A stretch of 5,468 nt of DNA from Bacillota bacterium (GCA_003387805.1 QGSR01000143.1:1-5468), one strand, 5' to 3'. Shown: positions 1-5,468, counted from the first letter of the stretch. Numbers and translations are program-made. Notes: a model not told the origin generated them from the sequence alone.

Positions 1-1795
1 CCTGGGGGGGTGGCCCCCCGGCGGCGGCGTCCGGCGCGGCGGCATCGTGTACACGGACGCGGGCGACGTGGAGGTCAGCAGCGCCGGCGGCGACATCGAG
101 CTGGGCGCGGCGGGCCTGACGGCCTGGCTGAACGGCGACGCGCAGCCGGACCGCGTGCGGGCCACGGGGCTCATCGTACTGGACGCGACGGCGGGCATGC
201 TGCTCCAGCACGACGGCCGCATCCGCGGCGCGCGGGAGCTGTGGACCCGCAGCGCCCACGGGCAGCACCTGGCGGGCGACAACGCGGCGGGGGCGTGGCA
301 CGCGGTGAACACGGCCGACGGCGACATCGTCTTCTACAACACCGCCGACACGCTGCGCATCCTGGGCGTGACGCAGAACGCCGGCGCGGTGGAGGTCCGC
401 CAGACGGGCGCCGCGCAGGTGACGGGCGCGGTGACGACCGCGGCCGGCGACATCGCCCTGTATGTGACCGGCGCCCTGACCACCCACGCGGTGGTGGCCG
501 CGGGCGGCGCGGGCGGCCTGACCATGACGGCCGGCGGCGACATGGTCATCGGCGACGAGGCCGGGACGGTGTTCGGCGCCGTCCGTCTGGACGCCGGCGG
601 CTTCCTGGATGTCCACAGCTTGGTGTTCAGCGACTCGGGCCGCATCGACATGCGGGCCGGGCGGGACGTGGTGTTCTTCGGCGCCGCGCAGACCGGCGAC
701 GCGGTGACCGTGGACGCGGGCGGCTCCATCATCAACGCCAGCTACGCGGACAACGCGGTGCTGACGGGCCGGGCCGTGGACCTGACGGCGGGCGCGGACA
801 TCGGGCAGCCCGATCGGTTCGTGGTGGTCAGCGCCCGGGACGTGCTCAACGCCCGGGCCGGCGGCGGCGTCTGGGTCCGCGGGCTGGGCGACGTGTACTC
901 GGGCCACCTGGAGAGCGCGGCCGGCGACGTGACGCTGTACGCGCTGGAAGGCGCTTTCCGGGCCGACCGGGTGGCGGCGCCGGCGGGCACGGTCACCGTC
1001 GTCAGCGCCGGGCCGGTGGCCGTGCAGGAGCTGGCGGCGGTGCAGGCGAACTTCACGGTGCGGAGCCAGGGCCGGCCGGTGCAGGTGACCGAGGCGGCGC
1101 TGGTCCGCGGGCTGACGGTGGAGGCCGACGTGGTGCGGTTCAGCAGCATCGACCACGCGGCCGGCGGCCAGGAGCCCCTGCGCGTCACCGTGACGGGCCG
1201 CCACGAAGGTCTGGCCGACGAAGTGTACATGTTCGGCCGCTCGTCGGTCGGCGTCGTGTTTGACCGGCTGGACGCGGACTTCGCGGACATCACGTTCATC
1301 ACCGACGACCTGGCGTTCCTGGACGTGCTGCTGGGCAGCACGGCGTACCTGCGCAACGCGCACCACCTGGCGGTGGCCGACAACGTGGAGCGGCGCCTGA
1401 TGGACGCGCACCTCCAGGTGCATCCTCGGGATGAGCGCTTCTACGTCATCTTCGCCGCCAACCGGACCATCCTGAGCAATGCGCTGGACGTCAACTACGA
1501 CGACGACTACATCGTGAACGAGTTCGACACGGAGAACAGCTTCGTGCGCAGCACCTTCAAGTACCCCCACGTGGTCGTATTGGGTGAGGTGCAGGATGCC
1601 GCGTCGGTTGTGCGGCTGCTGGCGCCCGTCTTTGCCGGAGTCGTGTTTGACGAAAACATGCGCCTGCAGCTGCTGGAGATGGACGGCACGCCGCTGAACA
1701 CGGAGGCTCCGGAACCGACCGAAACGACGTCGGCCGGCGAGCCCGAGGCGGAGCGGCAGGCGGACGCGAATGAGAGGCTCGATGGGAATGCGTAA
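1..1795 (+). CDS. TpsA-like exoprotein / filamentous-haemagglutinin-type beta-solenoid adhesin, C-terminal part (5'-truncated)
   Basis: The frame is open from base 2 to the TAA at 1793-1795 with no stop, so the gene starts upstream of the window; the GTG at 47 is internal. About 597 residues are visible. Roughly the first 370 are a degenerate beta-strand repeat rich in Gly, Ala, Asp and Val, in which a small residue followed by Gly-Asp-Ile/Val/Met opens a short beta strand (codons near 88, 319, 443, 532 and 920). This composition is typical of secreted beta-helical adhesins and haemagglutinins. From about 1140 the protein becomes non-repetitive and more aromatic and charged, with an Asp-rich patch at 1487-1510 and an acidic Glu/Pro/Thr tail at 1697-1792. 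No C-terminal beta-barrel is visible, so it is not a classical autotransporter; the overlapping TpsB gene downstream suggests export by two-partner secretion. The N-terminal signal and TPS domain, which would prove this, lie outside the window. Substrate and binding activity are unknown. Confidence 0.75.
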   Translation, partial: LGGWPPGGGVRRGGIVYTDAGDVEVSSAGGDIELGAAGLTAWLNGDAQPDRVRATGLIVLDATAGMLLQHDGRIRGARELWTRSAHGQHLAGDNAAGAWHAVNTADGDIVFYNTADTLRILGVTQNAGAVEVRQTGAAQVTGAVTTAAGDIALYVTGALTTHAVVAAGGAGGLTMTAGGDMVIGDEAGTVFGAVRLDAGGFLDVHSLVFSDSGRIDMRAGRDVVFFGAAQTGDAVTVDAGGSIINASYADNAVLTGRAVDLTAGADIGQPDRFVVVSARDVLNARAGGGVWVRGLGDVYSGHLESAAGDVTLYALEGAFRADRVAAPAGTVTVVSAGPVAVQELAAVQANFTVRSQGRPVQVTEAALVRGLTVEADVVRFSSIDHAAGGQEPLRVTVTGRHEGLADEVYMFGRSSVGVVFDRLDADFADITFITDDLAFLDVLLGSTAYLRNAHHLAVADNVERRLMDAHLQVHPRDERFYVIFAANRTILSNALDVNYDDDYIVNEFDTENSFVRSTFKYPHVVVLGEVQDAASVVRLLAPVFAGVVFDENMRLQLLEMDGTPLNTEAPEPTETTSAGEPEAERQADANERLDGNA

Positions 1796-3290
1796 AGCCA
1801 TAGCAGTCTTATTGGCGGCCATGCTGTGGGCCGCGGCGCCGGCGGGGCCGGCCGCGGCCCAGCAGCCGCCCGGCGGCGGCGCGGCGCAGCTGCTGGTGGT
1901 GCAGCGGTTCGTGCTGGGACCGTCCGAGATTTTGACCGAGGAGGAGCTGGCCGCCGTCGCCGGCCGCTACATCGGCCGCCCCATGCCCGTGGACGAGCTG
2001 TACGCCATGGTTGCGGAACTGGACGCGCTGTATGAGGCGAAAGGGTTCGTCGGGCGGGCGGTGCTGCCGCCCCAGACCATCGCCGACGGCGTCGTGGAGG
2101 TGCAGCTCATCGAGGGCCGCATCCACCAAATCGTCGTCAGCGGCAACGACCGCACGCGCACCGAGTTCATCACCAAACGCCTCGGTCTCGCGCCCGGGGA
2201 TTTGGTGGACTTGAACAAGATGGCCGACGGCCTGGCCGTCTTCAACACGGCCTACGACGTGGCGCTGCGGGCCGAGCTGCGGCCCGGCGCCGAGTTCGGC
2301 ACCACGGACTACGTGGTGTACGCGCAGGAGCCGAAGAACGACCGGTTCACGTTTTGGATTGACAACGGCGGCCGCTTCCAGACGGGCGAGGACCGCTACG
2401 CCTTCTCGTGGACCCGGGCCAGCCTGCTGGGCTACCGGGACGCGCTGGGCGTTTCGCTGTCCGCCAGCCGGGGCACCCGCTCGGCGTCGCTGACGTACTC
2501 GGTGCCCGCGGGCCTGCGGGGCGCCCGGGTGGGGGCCAGCTACACTTTCAGCCAGCTGGACATCGTCGAGGGCCCGTTCGAGGTGGCCAAGCTGCGCAAC
2601 CACTTGTCCAACGCGCAGCTCAACGTGCAGGTGCCCTTCGGGCTGACGGCGCGCTGGCCGGGGTCGTGGTCGCTGTCGTACCATCACCAGGATTCGCTCA
2701 TGTTCTGGGAAGGCCACGAGCTGCCCGAAACCCACAAGGTCACGGGCGCGTGGGAGGCCGGCGTGCGCGCCGCCACCGTGGCCGGCGCTTCGCAGTGGGA
2801 TTTCGGGTATACGCTGCGGTCCGTGTCGGATCAGCAGGAAGGCAAGAGCTACACCATCCACCGGCTGTCGGCGTCGTGGCGGCGGCCCGTCTGGGCGGGC
2901 GTGCTGCAGGCGGGCGTGTCGGGCCAGCTGAGCGACGGGGTGCTGCTGCCCCAGGCGGAACAGTACTCCATCGGCGGCAGCGAATCGGTCCGGGGGTACC
3001 AGGCCGGCCAGGGCCTGGGCGACGCGGGCTACAACGTCTACCTGGCGTACTCCGTGCCCCTCACGGCCCGGATGGAGGGGACGCTGCACATCGACCACGG
3101 CGGCGTGTATCCGTACAAGGGCGATGACCAGCCCGTTTCCGAGGAAGACTTTCTGACCAGCGCCGCGGTGTCCGTGAGCGCCCGCCTGACGGACTTGCTG
3201 AGCCTCCGCATGCAGTGGGGCTTCCCGCTGGACGCCCACGCGGCGGGGCTGGGCAACACGTTTTATTTCCGGCTGCAGGCGGCGTTCTGA
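1788..3290 (+). CDS. TpsB-family outer-membrane transporter (ShlB/FhaC/HecB type, POTRA plus beta-barrel)
   Basis: This is the outer-membrane pore of two-partner secretion, which threads an unfolded TpsA protein from periplasm to surface. Numbered from the ATG at 1788 (500 aa), residues 1-24 form a signal peptide (MRK, hydrophobic core, cleavage near AAA/QQ). Residues about 39-113 match the ShlB-type POTRA domain, including YEAKGFVGRAVLPPQ and VEVQLIEGRI. A second POTRA spans about 114-190, and the rest is an amphipathic strand-rich barrel. The L6-loop signature VRGY is at 401-404, the partner Asp of the HIDHG strand is residue 436, and the chain ends in Phe, as expected of a barrel assembly signal. 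Length is close to family size. In-frame ATGs at 1770, 1782 and 1788 are possible; 1788 is preferred because GAGAGG (1772-1777) lies 10 nt upstream and the signal peptide then begins normally. The start overlaps the exoprotein stop by 8 nt, implying translational coupling. Family assignment is firm; the cargo is inferred from position. Confidence 0.93.
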   Translation: MRKAIAVLLAAMLWAAAPAGPAAAQQPPGGGAAQLLVVQRFVLGPSEILTEEELAAVAGRYIGRPMPVDELYAMVAELDALYEAKGFVGRAVLPPQTIADGVVEVQLIEGRIHQIVVSGNDRTRTEFITKRLGLAPGDLVDLNKMADGLAVFNTAYDVALRAELRPGAEFGTTDYVVYAQEPKNDRFTFWIDNGGRFQTGEDRYAFSWTRASLLGYRDALGVSLSASRGTRSASLTYSVPAGLRGARVGASYTFSQLDIVEGPFEVAKLRNHLSNAQLNVQVPFGLTARWPGSWSLSYHHQDSLMFWEGHELPETHKVTGAWEAGVRAATVAGASQWDFGYTLRSVSDQQEGKSYTIHRLSASWRRPVWAGVLQAGVSGQLSDGVLLPQAEQYSIGGSESVRGYQAGQGLGDAGYNVYLAYSVPLTARMEGTLHIDHGGVYPYKGDDQPVSEEDFLTSAAVSVSARLTDLLSLRMQWGFPLDAHAAGLGNTFYFRLQAAF

Positions 3291-3296
3291 CGGACG

Positions 3297-3344
3297 CGGC
3301 CGGCGCGGCGCTGTTGAGAAGTTTTGTTTTCGCCGGCCGTTTTT
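3297..3344 (+). terminator. Rho-independent terminator after the tpsB-like gene
   Basis: A perfect 9-bp all-G/C inverted repeat, CGGCCGGCG at 3297-3305 and CGCCGGCCG at 3331-3339, is followed at once by five Ts (3340-3344). It starts 6 nt after the transporter stop codon. The 25-nt loop is longer than usual, which lowers confidence a little. It would end the exoprotein/transporter operon and separate it from the chaperone gene. Confidence 0.6.
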
Positions 3345-3520
3345 GCTGGAGGAGTGGTGCCCGGCACGGAGAAGGCAGTGTTCGTCGCAACGGCGGAAAC
3401 TGAGGAAAATTTTCGAAACGGCTGGTGAGAAACCCGCCTCACGGGGAGAGGCGGTCTCCGGCGGGGAATGCGGGCGGAGCGAGGGGTCTCCGCCGCGGAA
3501 AACAGGGGGAATGGCGAAGG
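3345..3520 (+). other. Intergenic region / probable structured 5' leader of the Skp-like gene
   Basis: This stretch has no convincing gene. It contains a perfect 7-bp hairpin (CCGCCTC 3434-3440 with GAGGCGG 3448-3454) and a second 7-bp hairpin (GGCGGAG 3473-3479 with CTCCGCC 3488-3494). An alternative helix, GTGAG 3425-3429 with CTCAC 3438-3442, would compete with the first. The 8-mer GGTCTCCG occurs twice (3453-3460 and 3485-3492), so the segment at 3475-3479 can pair with either copy. A 10-bp palindrome, GAAAATTTTC, lies at 3405-3414. I could not match it to a known riboswitch class and found no clear -35/-10 pair. A promoter must lie in it, or transcription reads through the upstream terminator. 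Confidence 0.35.
3504..3510 (+). promoter_or_regulatory. Shine-Dalgarno site deciding the Skp-like start
   Basis: AGGGGGA lies 10 nt before the ATG at 3521, and a GAAGG directly abuts that ATG. Together with the signal peptide that begins exactly there, this favours 3521 over the in-frame GTG at 3425. Confidence 0.5.
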
Positions 3521-4057
3521 ATGCGCAAGAGAGTCGTTATTGTCGGTGTGGTGCTGGCTTTGATGTTTGCGTTCGCGGCGGCGGCCTCGGCTCAGGAGCG
3601 CGTCGGGGTCATCGATTTGGCACTGATTATCGATGAATCGAAGGCGGGCAAGCAGGCCAATGCACTTCTGAACCAGTACATTGCGGAGCGGCAGCAGCAG
3701 CTGACGCCGTACGAAACCCAGCTGGAGGCTTTGCTGGAGCAGCTGGAAAACGAGGCCCTGTCCGACGAGGAGCGGGCTGCTTTGGAAGAAGAGTTCAACG
3801 CGCTGGCCGAGGAGTATCTGGCTTTGGTCGAGGAGTTCGACGCGGAGGTGGCGGCCGCGGTGGAGACGCTGCGGCAGCAGATTTTGGCGGACATCGGCGT
3901 GGTGCTGCAGCTGGTGGGCGACTCCCGGGGCTTCGACCTGATCATCGACGCGTCCAACGCCTACTACTACCGGCGGGTCGTGGACTTGACCTTTGAGGTG
4001 ATCCGCGAGTACGACACGCTGTGGGAGCAGGCCCAGCGCCAGGGCGGGGGCCAGTAA
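3521..4057 (+). CDS. skp: OmpH/Skp-family periplasmic chaperone
   Basis: Skp/OmpH proteins are trimeric periplasmic holdases that keep outer-membrane beta-barrel proteins soluble between the inner-membrane translocon and the assembly machinery. The product is 178 aa, close to family size. Residues 1-24 are a signal peptide (MRKRVV, hydrophobic core, ASA/Q cleavage). The first body strand RVGVIDLALII (27-37) matches the conserved start of the family. Residues about 45-130 are a highly charged Glu/Gln/Leu/Ala coiled coil, the tentacle arms, with many EEL and EEF heptad-like steps. The C-terminal FDLIIDASNAYYYRRVVDLT (138-157) is the characteristic return strand and D-T motif that closes the body domain. 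It sits between two terminators and is probably monocistronic, just after a TpsB barrel gene that could be a client. The family call is strong; exact orthology to E. coli Skp is not shown, so the symbol is family-level. Confidence 0.9.
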   Translation: MRKRVVIVGVVLALMFAFAAAASAQERVGVIDLALIIDESKAGKQANALLNQYIAERQQQLTPYETQLEALLEQLENEALSDEERAALEEEFNALAEEYLALVEEFDAEVAAAVETLRQQILADIGVVLQLVGDSRGFDLIIDASNAYYYRRVVDLTFEVIREYDTLWEQAQRQGGGQ

Positions 4058-4107
4058 GGCGGCGCGGCGGCCCGGGCAAGAGAACACGATGGCACGACGC
4101 TGAAACG

Positions 4108-4144
4108 ACGGCGGTGGCGGCTGGTCCACCGCCGTTTTCGTTTG
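4108..4144 (+). terminator. Strong Rho-independent terminator after the Skp-like gene
   Basis: A perfect 10-bp inverted repeat, ACGGCGGTGG at 4108-4117 and CCACCGCCGT at 4126-4135, encloses an 8-nt loop and runs into TTTTCGTTT (4135-4143). It lies 50 nt after the chaperone stop. The short A-rich run just upstream (4103-4105) is too weak to claim bidirectional function. Confidence 0.85.
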
Positions 4145-4180
4145 GGCCGGCCCGGGGTCGTCCGGCGGCGGCATCGCCTT

Positions 4181-4208
4181 TTGCATACCATACCCTGCAG
4201 GGTATAAT
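4181..4208 (+). promoter_or_regulatory. Sigma-A/sigma-70-type promoter of the flavoenzyme gene
   Basis: A perfect -10 hexamer TATAAT is at 4203-4208. The best -35 candidate is TTGCAT at 4181-4186 (only the first three bases fit consensus), with a 16-bp spacer. Transcription would start near 4214-4217, giving a leader of about 140 nt before the ATG at 4358. The local sequence is clearly more AT-rich than its surroundings. The weak -35 would fit a promoter whose activity is set by the overlapping palindrome. Confidence 0.65.
4190..4205. promoter_or_regulatory. Perfect 16-bp palindromic operator, CsoR/CstR (DUF156)-like
   Basis: ATACCCTGCAGGGTAT is its own reverse complement. It fills most of the -35/-10 spacer and overlaps the first three bases of the -10 box, where a bound repressor would block RNA polymerase. 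The half-sites ATACCC/GGGTAT are the form I know from operators of the DUF156 family (copper-sensing CsoR, persulfide-sensing CstR). The palindrome is seen directly; the regulator family is inferred, since no DUF156 gene is in the window. Confidence 0.6.
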
Positions 4209-4241
4209 GGGTTTGCAGGTGCGGCGTGGGATCCGAATGGA

Positions 4242-4290
4242 ATCAAATAGGAACGCATCCTGCATTGCATCAAATAGGAACGCATCCTGC
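4242..4290 (+). repeat. Pair of identical 22-bp direct repeats in the flavoenzyme leader
   Basis: Two exact 22-bp copies lie at 4242-4263 and 4269-4290, separated by ATTGC (4264-4268), giving a 27-bp period. Each begins ATCAAATAGG and ends GCATCCTGC. Each contains a small dyad, AGGA-ACGCA-TCCT (4249-4261 and 4276-4288). They fall downstream of the predicted transcription start and 67 nt before the ATG, so they would be transcribed. They may be protein-binding sites, small RNA hairpins that hide AGGA sequences, or a simple local duplication. Confidence 0.8.
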
Positions 4291-4357
4291 GAGCGGCGAA
4301 GCCTGCCCGTGCGGGCCCAGCCGGCTCACCGATTTTCACGAAAGGCGGCGGTGCATC

Positions 4358-5468
4358 ATGAAGCGTCGATTGGTCGTGGTTGGCGGCGTGGCCGCCGGCA
4401 TGTCCGCGGCGTCGCGCGCCAAGCGGGTCGACCCCGGGCTGGACGTCGTCGTGCTGGAGAAGGGCGACTACATTTCGTACGGCGCGTGCAGCCTGCCGTA
4501 CTTTCTCGCCGGGTATTTCGACGACTACCGCAAACTCATCGCCCGGACGCCCGAGGAGGCGAAGGAGCAAGGCATTGACGTGCGCACGGGGCACGAAGCC
4601 GTGCATGTGGACGTGGAGAAGAACACCGTCACGGTGCGCCGGCGCGACGGCGGCGAGGAGCGGCTGGCGTATGACGCGCTTCTGCTGGCGACGGGCACCG
4701 TGCCCGTGGTGCCGCCCGAGTGGGGCGTCGGCCGGCTGGAGGGCGCGTTTTTGCTGCGCACCATTGACGACGCCAGGGCGCTGCGGGCGTACATCGCGCA
4801 GCAGCGGCCCCGGCGGGCCGTCATCGTGGGCGGCGGCTACATCGGCGTGGAAGCGGCCGACGCGCTGCTGGAGCACGGCCTGCACGTGACGGTGGTGGAC
4901 GTGGCGCCGCAGCTGTTGACCAACTTCGACGAGGACGTGGCCAAGCACGTCGAGGAGGACCTGCGGGCGGTCGGCGTGGACGTGCGGCTGGGGGACGGCG
5001 TCACCGGGCTTGAGCCGGCGGACGGGCGTGTCGCGGGCGTGCGCACGGCGTCGGGCCAGGTTTTGCCCGCCGACCTGGTCATCGTCGCCCTGGGCGTGGG
5101 GCCCAACGTGGCGCTGGCCCGGGCCGCGGGCATCGCGCTGGGGCCTACGGGGGCCATCGCGGTGGACCAGCAGCAGCGCACGTCGGTGGAAAACGTGTTC
5201 GCCGCCGGCGACTGCTGCGAGGCGCTGCATCTGGTGACGGGCCGGCCCGCTTACGTGCCTTTGGGCACCACGGCCAACAAGCAGGGGCGGGTGGCCGGCA
5301 CCGTCATCGGCGGCGGCCGGGCGTCGTTCCCGGGCATCGTCGGCACGGCGGTGGTGAAGGCGCGGGCGGTGGCCGTGGGCCGCACGGGCCTGACGGAGCG
5401 CCAGGCCCGGGAGATGGGCTACGACGCGGCCGCGGCCATGATCAAGGCCTTCGACCGGGTCGAGACGC
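4358..5468 (+). CDS. CoA-disulfide reductase / NADH oxidase-type FAD-dependent pyridine nucleotide-disulfide oxidoreductase (3'-truncated)
   Basis: Enzymes of this family use FAD, NAD(P)H and one redox-active cysteine to reduce CoA disulfide or CoA persulfide, or to reduce O2, in the cytoplasm. The 370 visible residues contain the N-terminal FAD dinucleotide fold (LVVVGGVAAGMSAASRAKR, 5-23) and the single active-site Cys44 in ISYGACSLPYF. LLLATGTVP follows, then the NAD(P)H fold with G158-x-G160-x-x-G163 in VGGGYIGVEAADALLEHG. The second FAD motif is VFAAGDCCE (Asp285), and the family block PLGTTANKQGRVAGTVIGG comes next. The dimerisation domain has begun when the window ends, so a fused C-terminal rhodanese domain, found in some relatives, cannot be judged. 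The ATG at 4358 is chosen because the FAD motif starts right after it; AAAGG at 4341-4345 is a modest ribosome-binding site. Cdr, Nox and CoA-persulfide reductase cannot be told apart from this sequence alone. Confidence 0.9.
   Translation, partial: MKRRLVVVGGVAAGMSAASRAKRVDPGLDVVVLEKGDYISYGACSLPYFLAGYFDDYRKLIARTPEEAKEQGIDVRTGHEAVHVDVEKNTVTVRRRDGGEERLAYDALLLATGTVPVVPPEWGVGRLEGAFLLRTIDDARALRAYIAQQRPRRAVIVGGGYIGVEAADALLEHGLHVTVVDVAPQLLTNFDEDVAKHVEEDLRAVGVDVRLGDGVTGLEPADGRVAGVRTASGQVLPADLVIVALGVGPNVALARAAGIALGPTGAIAVDQQQRTSVENVFAAGDCCEALHLVTGRPAYVPLGTTANKQGRVAGTVIGGGRASFPGIVGTAVVKARAVAVGRTGLTERQAREMGYDAAAAMIKAFDRVET

Noticed and set aside
10..1263. 417-codon + strand frame overlapping the exoprotein gene
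   Set aside because: The translation is almost entirely Arg, Gly, Ala and Pro, the typical shifted-frame reading of GC-rich coding DNA.
1809..3239. Long minus-strand open frame (476 codons) opposite the TpsB gene
   Set aside because: It is rich in His, Arg, Pro and Gln, as expected from the complement of GC-rich codons, with no domain; the + strand has unmistakable POTRA and barrel motifs.
3425..3520. GTG at 3425 as the start of the Skp-like protein (32 extra residues)
   Set aside because: The extra N-terminus would bury the signal peptide behind a charged Arg/Gly-rich segment, and a good Shine-Dalgarno site serves the ATG at 3521.
3345..3520. Known riboswitch (cobalamin, TPP, FMN or c-di-GMP) before the Skp-like gene
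   Set aside because: GGTGAGAAACCC and the following GC hairpins recall parts of such elements, but none of the diagnostic conserved core boxes of any class could be traced.
4242..4290. Direct repeats as a CRISPR array
   Set aside because: There are only two copies, with a 5-bp spacer; CRISPR spacers are about 30 bp, and no cas gene is nearby.
4237..4578. Possible upstream peptide starting at ATG 4237 and containing the 22-bp repeats (SNRNASC twice)
   Set aside because: The repeat spacing keeps the frame, which is tempting, but there is no good ribosome-binding site, and the frame runs over 200 nt into the flavoenzyme gene with Arg-rich, shadow-like composition.
3263..5230. Very long minus-strand open frame (655 codons) spanning the chaperone, the intergenic regions and the flavoenzyme
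   Set aside because: It crosses two terminators and three real or regulatory regions, has low-complexity composition and no recognisable motif; it is a product of few stops at high GC.
5209..5468. Rhodanese or other C-terminal fusion on the flavoenzyme
   Set aside because: The window ends within the dimerisation domain; nothing beyond it can be seen.

Overview
The window is very GC-rich, with G/C strongly favoured at third codon positions, and every convincing gene lies on the + strand. It holds four protein genes, two of them cut by the window edges. The gene set points to a diderm (two-membrane) bacterium: a two-partner secretion pair (TpsA-like exoprotein plus TpsB outer-membrane pore) and an OmpH/Skp-type periplasmic chaperone. 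The last gene, a CoA-disulfide reductase/NADH oxidase-type flavoenzyme behind a CsoR/CstR-looking operator, is a combination best known from Bacillota. A GC-rich diderm Bacillota lineage such as Limnochordia would fit all of this, but that assignment is inference; no rRNA or other phylogenetic marker is present.

Layout. (1) 1-1795: the 3' part of a large repetitive beta-solenoid exoprotein gene, with a non-repetitive C-terminal module and an acidic tail. (2) 1788-3290: a TpsB/FhaC/ShlB-family transporter whose start overlaps the exoprotein's end, so the two are probably one operon. It is closed by a GC stem plus T-tract terminator at 3297-3344. (3) 3345-3520: a non-coding leader that can form several GC-rich hairpins, some mutually exclusive. 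(4) 3521-4057: a Skp/OmpH chaperone gene, followed by a strong intrinsic terminator at 4108-4144. (5) 4145-4357: a regulatory region with a consensus -10 box, a perfect 16-bp palindrome in the spacer and -10, and a pair of 22-bp direct repeats in the presumed 5' leader. (6) 4358 to the window end: the flavoprotein disulfide reductase, incomplete at its C-terminus.

How the genes work together. The first three belong to envelope biology: Skp-like proteins hold unfolded outer-membrane barrels (such as the TpsB barrel) in the periplasm, and TpsB exports its TpsA partner to the surface. The flavoenzyme is a separate transcription unit. Its operator suggests control by a DUF156 (CsoR/CstR/FrmR/RcnR) repressor, and with a CoA-disulfide reductase-type product the most attractive reading is a persulfide/sulfide or thiol-stress response. 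I see no previously undescribed multi-gene system; the strongest leads are the operator-plus-repeat region before the flavoenzyme gene and the unrecognised C-terminal module of the exoprotein.
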